Origin: Linyphia triangularis
Taxonomy: Eukaryota; Arthropoda; Arachnida; Araneae; Linyphiidae
NCBI GenBank assembly: GCA_963978545.1
Contig: OZ021721.1
Location: 112,271,414-112,335,413, forward strand
Direction: 5' to 3'
Length of the DNA stretch: 64,000 nucleotides
Shown here: positions 12,346 through 24,790 of the stretch, piece by piece
Layout: every line of letters starts with the position of its first letter
How positions within the stretch are numbered: position 1 is the stretch's first letter
Translations under genes and position numbers: made by a program
Notes under the pieces: generated by a model
Databases searched by the model: none
Seen by the model: only the letters and a program-made list of their open reading frames with translations
Told to the model about the DNA's origin: nothing

Positions 12346-13202
12346 TAATGATACCTTTCTTTGCTCGGATCCTAATACCGATAGCTAAGGGGGAGAGGGG
12401 GGGGGGGTAGTTGTGTAACAAATATGCCATCTTTTAGATGGGCAGATGAGGGGGGGGGGGGGGGAATCGAAATCTTCCATTTTCGGGAGGAGTTGATGTT
12501 AAAACGTGATTGTGATTTTTGAAACGGACATGGAAATAATAGACACTTCTTGTACTTTAGGTGGGGGTTGTTGAAAAATTGCGATTGTTTATAGTTTTGT
12601 TTATTTTTTATCGTGTGTGAGGAATCTTCCAAAAAGCATGAAATTACATTCGAGTTGAAGCTAGTCACGCAAACAGTCCAATTGCATTGTTGATGGCCCG
12701 TTGTAATACACAATATCTTCGTATTTACTGTCTGGAGGTCGATCGATAACTTGTGACAGGTTAATTTCAGTCTTTTATCTCCTCATGAATCGTCAATTAT
12801 GTGTTTTCTTTCAGTTATTTTGAAGCTTTTGTAAACGACACTGCGACAGGCGGAGAGATCCGTTCGTAATCATACCATTCAAAAGCTTTTTAATTGTGTA
12901 TCATTTAATTACTGAGACTTTTCTTTGAGGGAATGTTAATGTAAGTTTGGTGGACTGTCAATAGACTTGTTATTCTGTATGGTATCTAGGCGTATTTTGC
13001 GATTAAATTTTGTTTTTAATAACAGTGATGGTTACGCTGTAATTTCTATTTTTGCTCTTGGTATTTCTTCCCTTTTTTATGACCTTAGAGTTTTTGCATT
13101 TTTTGCATAATATATATAGAAATATTATCTAGTTTGAATTGTACTTTAAAATTGAATTTAAATTTATTTTTAATGGCGTTTCTATAAATGATATCTATTT
13201 AA
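12346..13202. other. Unassigned stretch with G-runs
   Basis: Runs of G lie at about 12401-12408 and 12451-12463. A 113-codon minus-strand frame (12372-12713) exists mainly because these runs read as proline. Otherwise AT-rich with nothing recognised. Confidence 0.5.
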
Positions 13203-13603
13203 CCCTTTAATGCATGAATTTTTATTTTTAATAAATAAAATTTGAAATCAACCGGAAAATGGGTGTAGCTAGTAAGAAGAAAAAAATAAGAATTTTGCTT
13301 ATTGATGTATTTCTACATAAAAAAAGCGCTACATTTTTCTTGCATAAATTTATCAGTGTATGCAAAAATATAAAAATTATTCTTCAATTGTACTCAGCCA
13401 ACAACGCTCCCAACAGCAAAAATTGTCACAGATAAAGAAATAAACTATCAAAGATTCTAGTTGCTTTAGGAAACGGTAAAATAGTTTTGATAAAATAAAA
13501 TAAATAATAAAAAAAAAAAAAAAACACTATACGCAGTTTGCTACATAAAGAGATATGAACTTTTAATGAATGTTGACAATTGGTAACAATATGCATTTAA
13601 GGG
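13203..13603. mobile_element. piggyBac-like MITE, TTAA-flanked
   Basis: The element is bounded by TTAA on both sides (13199-13202 and 13604-13607). Its ends are inverted: the left reads CCCTTTAATGCAT and the right, complemented, CCCTTAAATGCAT. TTAA target sites and termini starting CCC are hallmarks of piggyBac transposons. At 401 bp with no frame it is non-autonomous and depends on a transposase encoded elsewhere. The interior is AT-rich with a poly-A run near 13508. Confidence 0.7.
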
Positions 13604-13924
13604 TTAATGTTCTTGTTTTGGTTAAATGTGATTGTTTGGATAAAGTTTGCAATTTTACAGTTTTGTAAGCAGTCAAAGGGAAATGCCAGAACGGTTTAGA
13701 TTTTTTGTGACTTAATTTTTACTCAAAAAGGATATTTCTAATTGTATTTTTTATGAATACATGCCACACTCTTGTTATCAATGGCTGATATTCATTGTGT
13801 TTAACGATTATAATGAAGTCAAAATACAAATTTTTGTTTAATGTATCATTTCGTAAAAGTTAAATTTTACTTCGAGATAAATAATTTGTCTTTGTAACAC
13901 TAATAATTAAAAAAAAATTATAAA
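13604..13924. other. AT-rich spacer
   Basis: No gene or repeat is seen between the two MITEs. Confidence 0.5.
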
Positions 13925-13926
13925 TA

Positions 13927-14084
13927 AGTCAAACCCTGTTAACTCGAAGTCAATGGGGCCTCCAAAATTGTTCGCGTTAACCGAATTTCAAGTTAACGTT
14001 AAGTTTTAAGTGCAGAGAACTGCTTTTACTTCACGTTAAACGGGATTTCATGTTAAGCGATTTCGCGTTAACAGGATTTGACTG
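13927..14084. mobile_element. pogo/Tigger-like MITE
   Basis: The termini are inverted repeats: left agtcaaaccctgttaactcg, right complement cagtcaaatcctgttaacgc. TA dinucleotides flank the element at 13925-13926 and 14085-14086. A TIR starting CAGTCAAA with a GTTAACTCGAA-like block and a TA target site is typical of the pogo/Tigger branch of Tc1/mariner. The element is 158 bp and has no coding capacity. The first C of the left end is missing. Confidence 0.7.
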
Positions 14085-14086
14085 TA

Positions 14087-15253
14087 ATTAAACTTAACAT
14101 TTATAAAATTTCATTTTTTTAATTTTTGTCTTTTTTCAATTCTATTTGATAAAACGAGTTCTCATTTATTAAATTATTCAGAATATTAATACTAAATTTA
14201 ACAACATCTTCGATTGGACTTAAAGCAAAAACACTTGTGACTAGGTTATCAAATGTATTATTAGTATATAGTTTACAACAGTAAAAAAAAAAAAAATCGA
14301 AAGGAACATTTCCAAAACAAGATAACTGTTTGATTTTTATAGATGATGTCTTATTTTAACAGACTCTTTCTTCGTTGAAACGAAACATTCTTTTATTTCA
14401 AACAGGAATCATGAATTTGTAATGAAGTTTTTACCAACGGGAAGACTCCTTTTTTTATTTCTTCAAATGCCGGGAATCATTGCCCTATATCTGAGCAATC
14501 TCTTGAAAGTATCAACCGCGTGTGATAGACGATGACTCAAAGCCGACTTGAAATGCCTGAAGATTCATAGACGTTTAAGCCTACGCCATCGGATGTCAAA
14601 TTTTTGAAACAGTGTGAAAAATTTTATTCGTCTTCGGAAACTAGAATTGACACTTCCCTGCTCCCTTACTAAAATATTGACAGCACAGCTCCCCCTATTT
14701 GTGAAGAGAATTCTTCATTTTTGAATGTGTTTCAAAATAACAATGATACATAGCATAAGGATAGTGAAGAACTACCACAGGAGAATTGAAAGAGTGCAAT
14801 AGCTCTTTTAAAAGTTGTTGTTGAGAAATGATATGACGATAAGGGTGATTTTTTTTTTTTTTTAAGTTTACACTTGCTTTCTAAAAAATGCTACTTTGTC
14901 TAAAACTTTTATTTTGGTTTGCTGTTGTTTATTTTGAGTCTTCTTTTGTTTATTGATCTTTACTTTGCTATTTTTAAATCCTTTTTATTAACTTCGATTT
15001 TGTGTATGGGTATGTTTGTCGACGGTGGGCAAGTATGCGGAGGCCTAATTAACCCTCTTGCCATCATCCAATAGGACCGAAACTTAGCAGACAGATTCGA
15101 TGACAATGCATTCTATCAAATTTTGGGGCTATTACTGTCACTAGAAGGTCTCTTTTAGCGAATAGTAATAAACCAACTTACCGTCATCCAATCGCACTAA
15201 AATAGTATTTAACCGACCATTCAAGAAACTCTTTCCTGTTGCCAAAACTTTTT
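14087..15253. other. Unassigned stretch with a duplicated CATCATCCAAT motif
   Basis: Mostly AT-rich and non-coding, with a slightly GC-richer part at 14450-14700. At 15058-15190 two related segments, ttgccatcatccaatagg and ttaccgtcatccaatcgc, lie about 120 bp apart, suggesting an old transposon 3' region or a diverged duplication. From about 15235 the sequence ttgccaaaacttttttaata matches the hAT-like element at 39.98 kb. Confidence 0.35.
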
Positions 15254-15405
<152 letters not shown>

Positions 15406-15473
15406 TTGTGTTATTCAGGGAAGAAAAGTTATTTGCATGTAAGTGCAAAATTTCTCGTTCATTTTTAATAAAT

Positions 15474-15655
15474 GCCGACCAAACGATATAGTGGTTAGCG
15501 TGCTAGCTTCTAGACCGCGAGGTTGCGGGTTCGAGTCCCGTGTTAGGCATGGGTGCTTGTAAATGTATGTTGGCTTGTCTAATGACGAATGTTTCAGCGC
15601 ATTATAGCCCTCGTGCTGCTGACGGTGCCAGATAATCTGAAAACAACCAACCAAC
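15474..15655 (+). mobile_element. SINE-A, tRNA-derived (copy 1)
   Basis: The 182-bp element begins gccgaccaaacg and contains a pol III A box (about 15488-15502, tagtggttagcgtgc) and a B box (15528-15538, ggttcgagtcc), so the head is tRNA-like. The tail ends in an aacc-rich repeat. A perfect 14-bp target duplication, catttttaataaat, flanks it at 15460-15473 and 15656-15669. It is about 95% identical to the copy at 20719. Being non-autonomous, it would need a LINE reverse transcriptase. The insertion sits in an older hAT-like remnant. Confidence 0.93.
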
Positions 15656-15669
15656 CATTTTTAATAAAT

Positions 15670-15800
15670 AAATTTTGTATCGTAGTTTGTCGCACATTGT
15701 GCTGATAGGAATGTTTTTGATATTTTAAAAACTAGATGCAAACACCAAGCACTGGCTGTTTACAGAATTGGTGCTGTGTTAATGAATATAAAATTGTCAA
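15670..15800 (+). repeat. Dispersed repeat fragment shared with the hAT-like element (copy 1)
   Basis: The segment with gtgctgataggaatgttttt, then actagatgcaaacacc and gcactggctg, aligns with 40165-40295 inside the hAT-like element and, reversed, with 18735-18870. Together with the (AAAT)n tract and the sequence upstream of it, this looks like an old copy of that element split by SINE-A. Confidence 0.7.
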
Positions 15801-16798
15801 TGAATATAAGAGATTTATATTAAAAACTTTGCTTTTATGGGTTATATTATTAATGCCGTTTTTTACGATAATATAATTTAGTGACTTGCTTTGAAAAGTG
15901 TCTGAAGATTGTTTTAGATTATCAGTTTTGATTGAGAAACATTTTAAAAAATTTATGAGAAAGCTGTCAATATATAAGTAACTTTTACTTTTTAGCTTCT
16001 CCATTTTAATACTAGTAAAACTAAAGAAAGTAGTTTAAAACTTGCAAAAAGCTGTTTCATTCTAGTGAAATAATGTCCCTTGACATTGTTTTGCTAGTTT
16101 GAACTATAATCTTTGCTTAGTTTTATATTCTTGAATGTGTATCTATCTAAAAAAGTTAGAATCCAAATAGAGCTTTTTTTAGTGTACCAAATACATCATT
16201 TTCGATAACACCTTATGTTATCATATTTAATCGCTGTATGTTTGAAAGAAAGGACACTGCCTTTTTTTTTTTTTTTATTACTTCAGAACAAGAACTCTAT
16301 TAAATAGCGTTGGTAATTGGATGTTAAAAGAAATATGTCGGTCCAGACAACTTATATAGATGCTATAAAATGTATGTTGAAATTGCAGAACGAAAAGAAT
16401 GACACACAAGCAAGAAGAAAACAACGCAAACGAAGAAATAAAAATAAAAATATTTCAACAATATCAGATAGTGAAAGGCTGCAAACTCTATAATTTGTGG
16501 ACGACACACTTTATCTCAATTCAATTTTCAATATAACAATAAAATAAGTTACATCATTAGATTAAATTTTTCTGAAATTTAAATTTCTTAATTATAATTT
16601 TTTTTTAAATTTAACAAGAAGTTTTAGCAGTTTTTTTACGTCCACATTCAATAAATATTTTTTAATTACTCTTTAAAAAAAAAATCCTATTAATGTGTGA
16701 TAAAGAAGTAAATTAAAATTTTTTGGAACTAGGTATTAAAAACTTTTATGAACAATTTTTTTTTTTTACTCTGAGAACTCTGTAAATGGAACCTTCTA
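15801..16798. other. AT-rich stretch, no gene seen
   Basis: Contains poly-T runs (about 16262-16276 and 16757-16768) and a 90-codon minus-strand frame at 15732-16004 of low complexity. I recognise nothing. Confidence 0.5.
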
Positions 16799-17039
16799 TA
16801 CTAAACTTCAACTTAACTAGACATCACTTAGACGATAGATCGTCACAGTGCTCATAGGTATTTATTCCATTTTGGCGGCGTGAAAGCGTAATGTTAAACA
16901 AACCACAACCCTATAGAGAACAAAAGGCTACAAGGTTTGGCGAGAACTATGTCGTCACTCCGCCAAAATGGATTAAATACCTATGAGCACTGTGACGATC
17001 TATCGTCTAAGTGATGTCTAGTTAAGTTGAAGTTTAGTA
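16799..17039. mobile_element. Palindromic TA-flanked MITE with about 83-bp arms
   Basis: The left arm (16799-16881) and right arm (16958-17039) are near-perfect reverse complements, joined by a spacer of about 75 bp. The ends read tactaaacttcaacttaac and gttaagttgaagtttagta, flanked by TA at 16797-16798 and 17040-17041. TA target sites suggest Tc1/mariner mobilisation. One-base differences between the arms (tttattcc against tttaatcc) show some age. No frame. Confidence 0.85.
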
Positions 17040-17041
17040 TA

Positions 17042-17565
17042 ATGGGAACAACTAAGACTATAGGCTATAGGTTACAGAGTCATTGAGGATGCAAACTTTT
17101 TTTCATATATAAATAAAGATGTATACAGTATATAAAGTTATCTAGTATTTGAAAGGGGGTTATCTAAATTTTCAGATAAAGACGTCAGATTTTTGATGAT
17201 TTTACATCGAACTTTTAAGTATTTGATATAGTAGATGAAACTTATTTGTTAAATTATAGGTATAGATTTCTTCTTTAAAATACTGGGTATAAGGAACAAT
17301 TTTTTGCATACTACTTAAAATAATAAAATTTTAAATCTATAAGAAAATTTGATTTGTTTATAAATAAAGCTTGTCTAAATACGTTTTAAAACAAACAATA
17401 AACTATCTTTGAAATTATCATCGATTGTAAGCTCAAACTCCTTAAATTTTTGGGTGCATATTGTAGTAAAATAACTTGTCATTGCTTCCAATATAATAAC
17501 AACATTAAATTAAAATTAAAACTGTTATTTTTTTTTATTGATATGAATATCAATGTCACATATTT
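17042..17565. other. AT-rich spacer
   Basis: No gene or repeat is recognised before the SINE-B insertion. Confidence 0.5.
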
Positions 17566-18037
17566 CGGGCAGCGTAGCCCAGTCGGGAGAGTATCGTTCT
17601 CGCAACTAGAAGGTTGCGAGCCCTGAGGTTGCGAGTTCGGGCCTGGGACCGACTAAAGACCGCCGTGTTCGCTAATGGTGACTGGAGCAGGTTAAATCAG
17701 TCATGGTCGCAAAGTCCTCCAAGTTCCCATATAAATCAATACCTCTGGGGGTGGCAAAGCCAAGTCTTCTGGTAGAATCTTCTGCTTGGTATTGCCTCTA
17801 AATTAAGAAGTTCCACATACGGTCGGTAGTGCTGCCATCTACCGTATAGCTACCGAAAGAGGTAGAAATGAACTCTTCGGCGGCTATAGGTAGACTTGTG
17901 CACTCCCTCTCGCGAGTGTGCGCTTACATCCTGTGCAGTACTGCCCACTACCGATCTGTACGGGATATGGGGTTGGTACAAAATGCTTAAGCAGAGGTGC
18001 CTTAGTCCCCATAGTCCTTGATAAGAAGAAGAAGAAG
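17566..18037 (+). mobile_element. SINE-B, 472-bp tRNA-derived SINE with a GAA tail
   Basis: A perfect 13-bp target duplication, atgtcacatattt, flanks the element at 17553-17565 and 18038-18050. The 5' end has an A-box-like tagcccagtcggg (about 17575) and a B-box-like gagttcgggcc (about 17633), hence a tRNA-like head. The body is GC-richer than its surroundings and ends in an (AGA/GAA)n tail at 18023-18037. Its length is unusual for a SINE. The 64-codon minus-strand frame at 17850-18044 is incidental. Family membership is not known to me. Confidence 0.9.
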
Positions 18038-18050
18038 ATGTCACATATTT

Positions 18051-18309
18051 ATATTACACCACATATTGATTATCGGTTATCTGTACTGTAAATTTTCTGG
18101 TACAAGATCCACGTGAGGGTTATTTCACATTGAAACAATGTTATAACAGTATGCAGAATTTCAAGAAGAAATGCCTTAAGAAAGGGTTGTTCAAAGGGAA
18201 AACGTCGCGGTTTTACACTTCGACTGGGAGGAAACCCGAAAAATTCGCCCCACGCAGTTTATTACAGAGAAAGAAGTGGAAATCGATCCCGATATCTTAC
18301 AAACTAAGC
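18051..18309. other. Unassigned, short plus-strand frame
   Basis: A 60-codon plus frame at 18130-18312 encodes a strongly basic peptide rich in Lys and Arg in slightly GC-richer sequence. It has no start context, signal or domain that I recognise. It could be a remnant exon or chance. Confidence 0.25.
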
Positions 18310-18639
18310 TAGCATTTCATGGCTGAGCGTTGAGTCAGGTATATATGTTATTATAGTTATTATTTTTTTTTTACTTTCCTCTTAACTGAACAAACAATTA
18401 TTTTACATATTTACCCAATTTGCATGGCTATTTTATATACTTGTCTTTGTTTTATATATTGCATAACAGGTTAGTAGCATTTCATGGCTGAGCGTTGAGT
18501 CAGGTATATATGTTATTATAGTTATTATTTTTTTTTACTTTCCTCTTAACTGAACAAACAATTATTTTACATATTTACCCAATTTACATGGCTATTTTAT
18601 ATACTTGTCTTTGTTTTATATATTGCATAACAGGTTAGT
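18310..18639. repeat. 165-bp tandem duplication, two copies
   Basis: The block starting tagcatttcatggctgagcg at 18310 is repeated from 18475. I see one T-run length change and one g/a substitution in about 165 bp, so the duplication is recent. Confidence 0.95.
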
Positions 18640-18734
18640 AGAACAGGATGGTTTTATTGTAATATCATGGAAGAATAAAGGGGAAATAGTATAACTCATA
18701 AAAACAAAGTTTTTAATATAAATCCTTTATATGC

Positions 18735-18870
18735 ATTGCCAATTTTTATATTCCTTACCGTAGCCCCGATTCTGAATACAGCGTGAGCTTGGAGTATTTG
18801 CATCTAATTTCAAATATCAAAAACATTTCTATCAGCAAAATGTGCGGCAAACTGAGTTTCAAAATTAATT
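18735..18870 (-). repeat. Dispersed repeat fragment (copy 2, inverted)
   Basis: The reverse complement contains cgcacattttgctgatagaa and attagatgcaaatactcc, aligning with 15670-15800 and 40165-40295. No termini are preserved, so this is an old fragment of the hAT-like family. Confidence 0.65.
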
Positions 18871-20040
18871 TAATAAAATTATTTTCGTTTTGAGGATGTA
18901 TTTTTTTATGATATTAAAATAAATACTTTTGGAGTATTTTATATATTTAATTTATTTTAAGCTATCTGAAATCATGAGCTTTTCATTGCGAAATATACTA
19001 CGTATTTCTTCTTCTAAAAAACAAATTTTCCGAAAAATTACTTTATAATTAGCTGGCAGAAAGGGATTGAAGGAATTGCAACTTATGAAATGTTTCATTT
19101 GCTGAACCTGTTTCTAATTAGAATGGCTGAGGAGTCAGTATTCTTTTTTTTAACTTTAAACTTTTGAAACATTTTTGCGATTTTCATTCGAATAACAAAT
19201 TGTTAAATATAATTTGACTGTTGTTGTCGGAGTTTCCATTTTTTTTATATTTTACTTACAATAAGTAGTTTAATTTCCTTCCTCGCATCTTCGATCCGAA
19301 TGAAGCCTCCTCCTCCCATACATTGCAATCCTTGAGTTCATTAATACGCCACAACACATTAGTTGTATGTCAAGTGATAAAGAACGATACAGTTGATGAG
19401 ATAATTCACAGAAAAGCTAAACGATTTGACGTGGACATATATGTCTAAAACCTTTAAATTGCATTTTTTAAATACTTCTAAGTATCTTAAACCTTACTCT
19501 TCAATTGCAATAATTAACAAATTTAGCTTTGATCGAGTAATATTTTCTTAGTAACTGAATTAATGAAATCACATTACATCCTACAAACTCAAAGATAAAT
19601 TCAAATAAGAATTCGCTTTTAAGACGTTATCATGACAGCCTTAACATTTCCATAATTGCCAATAAGTAAAAGCATTTGAAAGACCACCACGTTGTTTGAA
19701 GGTTAGTTCTAACAAAATTAGGTTTTTCAAAGTAAGTGACCTTGCTTTTAAAGATGCTGTTACAAGAATCGGACATATCAGTCTCACTTATTGGTGATAG
19801 CACGATTTTATCCGAAACTGAGGACCTGAATTTTCTATCATAAAAATGGTTGCATCAACTAGATCTTTATCTTAACCTGTTATTGCTCCATCCACCATTA
19901 AGGAAAATGATTCGCCACCTTATCTTCGCTGCGTAAATTGCTTTAACCAGGGAAAACAAGAACACTCCCATCTTTTCATTTTCATAAATGCTGGAGTTGC
20001 CCATCCCTCATTCGAGGAGATTCAAGAAAAAGGGTTAAGG
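18871..20040. other. AT-rich stretch, no gene seen
   Basis: Only short frames. Slightly GC-richer patches at 19270-19345 and 19860-20040 hold no domain. The last part merges with degenerate units of the 110-bp array. Confidence 0.45.
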
Positions 20041-20704
20041 CAGGATTTCGTTAAGAATCATACGTATTTACGAAGGATTAAATATTTGTGGGTGCAAGTG
20101 TTTCAGTATCAACCACTGCAAAACTCAAAACTCAAACTTTGAAATTTACAAAATGTTTCCTGAAGAGTTGTAGGTGCTTACGACGGATAAAAATGTTACT
20201 GGTGGTAGTGTCTCAGTATCAAACGCTGCAAAACTCAAAACTCAAACTTTGAAATTTACAAAATGATTCCTTAAGAGTTGTAGGTGATTACGACGGATAA
20301 AAATGATACTGGTGGTAGTGTCTCAGTATCAAACGCTGCAAAACTCAAAACTCAAACTTTAAAATGTACAAAATGATTCCTGAAGAGTTGTAGGTGATTA
20401 CGACGGATGAAAATGTTACTGGTGGTAGTGTCTCAGTATCAAACGCTGCAAAACTCAAACTTTAAAATGTACAAAATGATTCCTGAAGAGTTGTAGGTGA
20501 TTACGACGGATAAAAATGTTACTGGTGGTAGAGTTTCAGTATCAAACGCTGCAAAACTCAAAATTCAAACTTTGAAATGTACAAAATGATTCCTGAAGAA
20601 CTGTAGGTGCTTACGACGGATAAAAATTTTACTGGTGGTAGTGTTTCTGTATCAAATGACATAAAAATCAAACTTTTAAATGTACAAAAAGATTTCTAAA
20701 GAAT
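20041..20704. repeat. 110-bp tandem repeat, about six units
   Basis: The anchor (t)ctcagtatcaaacgctgca recurs at 20101, 20211, 20321, 20431, 20534 and 20644. Periods are 110 except one of 103, where an aaaactc step is lost. Unit identity falls at both ends. A seventh, decayed unit was split by SINE-A at 20719, and further degenerate traces continue to about 21130 (ccaagaaaagggtgaagaca). Confidence 0.93.
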
Positions 20705-20718
20705 CATAAGTGTTTACG

Positions 20719-20895
20719 GCCGACCAAACGGTATAGTGGTTAGCGTGCTGGCTTCTAGACCGCGAGGTTGCGGGTTCGAGTCCCGTATTAGGCATGGGTG
20801 TTTGTAAATGTATGTTGGCTTGTTTAATGACGAATGTTTCGGCGCATTATAGCCCTCGTGTTGCTGACGGTGCCAGATAATCTGAATATAACAAC
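20719..20895 (+). mobile_element. SINE-A (copy 2)
   Basis: The 177-bp copy has its A box at about 20733-20747 and B box at 20773-20783. A perfect 14-bp target duplication, cataagtgtttacg, flanks it at 20705-20718 and 20896-20909. The duplicated target is part of a 110-bp array unit, so the insertion postdates the array. It differs from copy 1 at only a few sites, mostly transitions. It has the same orientation as copy 1. Confidence 0.95.
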
Positions 20896-20909
20896 CATAA
20901 GTGTTTACG

Positions 20910-22735
20910 AAGGATAAAACAAATTTATTGGTGTGATGATTTCTTAGAGGCATCCGTTTTCACAATGTTTAAAAAGTTTATCAATGCAGTTTTTCATAAT
21001 AAAAAAATAAAAAAAAATTTAAAAAAAAAACTCAAACTTGCTCTATATGATCCAAGAAAAGGGTGAAGACACGATTACTTAAACAATTGTCCGTGTTTAC
21101 TAAGGAAAAGCTTATTAATTCTAGAGATTTATCATCAAAACTCAAATTATTAAATAAGAGCCAATGATTATTAAATTAAACTTCAAGCAAATAGTAGCTG
21201 AATATTAGACCCTAATTTCAAATAATTATCCAATAAAACATCAATACCAAAATACTGAGAGGGCATATTTTAAGGAAGATGAGTCCCCCCCCCCCCCCCT
21301 CCTTCTAAGGGAGCACAGTTTTTAGTTTTCAGGTATGAAAATAAACAAGAACAAATATTAGCTTTAATTATTTCTTTCCATCCTACATTTTAGGAAAACA
21401 TAAAAAAAATTGTATAATTAAATATAAATAGAAAGCTTATTATTAGAAAACTTACTACTAGTCAAAATATTAAAGTATCAAAAAATGAAACAATAATGAA
21501 TCTGCCATTTAAAGAATTTAATTATCATGGAAAGGAATCAAAATGGTTACCACAGAAATAGAAAATGGTCATATTTGGTAATTAACACTATAATGTACAG
21601 AAAATATCAGTTAGATATAGGAGTAATTCTCCAAAAAGGAACAATTGCAAATAAATGATACCTTACATATTTTTGTTTTAAAAATTAAACCAAGTTCTAG
21701 AAGCTCTCGGAAGGTAAGCACTCATTAGTACTCAGCCTACATAAAAAAAATTGTTTTATTCAATGAGATTTTTTTTTTAAGTGTTTATTTCATCGATATC
21801 GTCTAGTCCAATGTTAATCATAATAAATTATAATATCAATGCTACCTAGTATATTATTTTTAAAGTTATATTTTGTTAAGTAAAATAGATTATAATATCA
21901 ATTAAGGTGTTTTATAAATCATTTAAATTCAAAAGTTTCATTCTTCTAAAGTTTTCCTCCCTCTTTCCCCATCAACTCCACTACGACACTTTGATGTAAA
22001 ACATTAACTTATTGTTTTTTGCATCAAAAAAGTTATATTGTGGTAAAATATAAAGAAAATTATCTACGTTTTCGAAATTGGGCTTGCAATAGTAGAAACC
22101 AAATTGCAAAGAATTCATCATCATTTATGGACTTGAATTGATAGTTCACTGCATTAAGTATTTCAAGCTAAGAAATGTGAGAAATTTTCAATTGAGAATT
22201 ATGAACTTCTTTTACAGCATTCTATAACTTTTCTTGTATATTCTTTTTGATAAGTATATTTAAGTACAGGTAAAAAATACTAAAAAAATGTCTAGAATTT
22301 TTCTCTGTAAAATAGTTTATGAATAATTTTGTGTCTTAAAAAAGCAAATTTGAAATTTTTTTAACAGTTATAAATTTTGATTTTCATTTGTTGCTGATTA
22401 TTTTATTTTTGTTTAAAAGTATTTCTTTGCATGGGATTTAAAAGCTAAATTATAGTTATTATAATTTTAGCTAGTTCTAAAAAAATCATTCACTTGTTTT
22501 TTACATTGAAAATTTTTTTTTTTAAGAAATTAAGAAAATTTAAATTTTTCGTTTTTACTTAGTTTAATTAGTTTAGTATTTTTTATATTTATTTAAATTT
22601 AATGAAACAATTATATTTGAACTAGCTATATATGTTAGAATTTAAATTTATACCTAAAAAAATGGCTCACATAATTATAATTTTAGTGAGAAGTCTAAAA
22701 ATAAATCTTTCTTTTGCATTTCATTTTAAAGGCAT
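20910..22735. other. AT-rich stretch, no gene seen
   Basis: Contains a C-run at about 21285-21298 and many A and T runs. No frame of interest and no clear repeat beyond the fading 110-bp traces up to about 21130. Confidence 0.5.
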
Positions 22736-22739
22736 TTCC

Positions 22740-22880
22740 CCACATCTCATTGCCCACGTGTTTGCTTTGTGGTTAGTGCACTAGCAACGCTTGAGAAAGG
22801 TTCCGAGATCCAATCCTGAGCTGAACTTCTATGTTCAAAAGTAGGATGCTAAGCATACAAACCAACCCAACTTCCCAAAA
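22740..22880 (+). mobile_element. Possible degraded tRNA-derived SINE
   Basis: An A-box-like gtggttagtgcac (about 22771) is followed about 50 bp later by a B-box-like gagatccaatcc. A tail containing accaacccaac lies near 22860. The layout resembles SINE-A but identity is low and I find no target duplication. Confidence 0.35.
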
Positions 22881-22954
22881 AAATAAAACTTTTCAAAATG
22901 GAATTATTATTTACAAGTTGTATATTTTTAGAATCAAATAAATCCAGTCGACTA

Positions 22955-23345
22955 TTTCATTCGTCCAACAAATGAAGAATGGGTGATCTCCCAATCCGAA
23001 ACAAAACTGCATCCCCTTAAAGATCTTGACACTTTATCCTCCTTCAATATGGAAACAACCCCTCACATTTCTGTCAACGAGCACGCGACCCGACAATTAG
23101 TGTTTGAATAGAGCCGAGTATGCGACAATCCCATTGAATCCAGTATGCGGTCGGAAATGAGTGTTTAAGCAGTCGTCGATTGTCGCGCGCTTAAAGTAGG
23201 AGAAGGGGAGGGGGGGATCACTGATCGAATTAGTGACAACAGGTCTAATCTGTAGAAAAGTCTCCTCTACGGTGGGGTCGGGGAAAGCTTTAATGTGAAG
23301 GGGAATCTTGCTTGGGTTTTTGTGACACATGAATGAACCTAAACC
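22955..23345. promoter_or_regulatory. GC-richer island, candidate conserved noncoding element
   Basis: Non-repetitive, GC-raised sequence with cgattgtcgcgcgc, a homeodomain-like acaattag and a G-rich run (23202-23215). The 77-codon minus frame at 23097-23330 has no recognised domain. Regulatory function is inference. Confidence 0.25.
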
Positions 23346-23517
23346 TAATGTCCGGAAAAGTGAAGTATGTTTCGGTTTCCGAGGTAAAAGAGACAGTTTT
23401 TTTTTATCCGTTTACAAACACAGTGAGTTTTAATCGGTTTACAAATAAATTATATTTTTGATGCGATAGCTTTAAGCATGCTACTAACCACATTTTAACA
23501 CTCTCTAAGACACGATT

Positions 23518-24318
<801 letters not shown>

Positions 24319-24379
24319 CTATTTAAACCTGGACCGCTAAAAAAATATACAAAATGATTCAAAGTGTCTATTTGATATA

Positions 24380-24790
24380 ATTGGGCAATTCTCGGGCTGA
24401 CGCATGGACATTTTGGCTCCTTTTTCTACTCGTAAAAAGATAAGAATTATGAAATTAAGATGAATTGAATAGTTTTTTTTTTTTTTAATTTTATTTTATA
24501 CTTTATTTCTTGGTGAAAAATTATATCGAAAAATAATAACTTTAACTAGGTCAAATATGCATTTATATCCACCGACGCTCTGGACACGGACATGTTCTGT
24601 GCGTCAGGGGTTTAAATGAATATTTAACCAAGTTCAAATAAATATTTTTCGATATAACTTTTTCATTAACTAGAGTTAAATAAAACAAAAACATAACTGT
24701 TAGATTCATCATAATTTTCGAATTTTAATTTGTTTGCGAAAAGAAAAAAGAGCCAAAATTTCTCGTTAGTTCAGCAGAGAATTGACCAAT
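24380..24790. mobile_element. Imperfect palindrome with about 200-bp arms
   Basis: The left arm starts attgggcaattctc at 24380 and the right arm ends gagaattgaccaat at 24790. Arms pair throughout: ttttggctcc with agccaaaa, and ttatatcgaaaaat with atttttcgatataa. They meet near 24590 at cacggacatg/catgtccgtg-like sequence. This is a foldback-type element or an inverted duplication, with no frame. Arms differ at many positions, so it is old. Terminal target duplications are not evident. Confidence 0.75.

Noticed and set aside
12372..12713. 113-codon minus frame with proline runs
   Set aside because: The prolines come from G-runs on the plus strand. No domain or conserved feature.
15474..15550. 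Functional tRNA gene
   Set aside because: The A and B boxes are present, but the cloverleaf pairs poorly, and the whole 182 bp is a SINE bounded by target duplications. The copy at 20719 is the same.
17850..18044. 64-codon minus frame
   Set aside because: It lies entirely within SINE-B.
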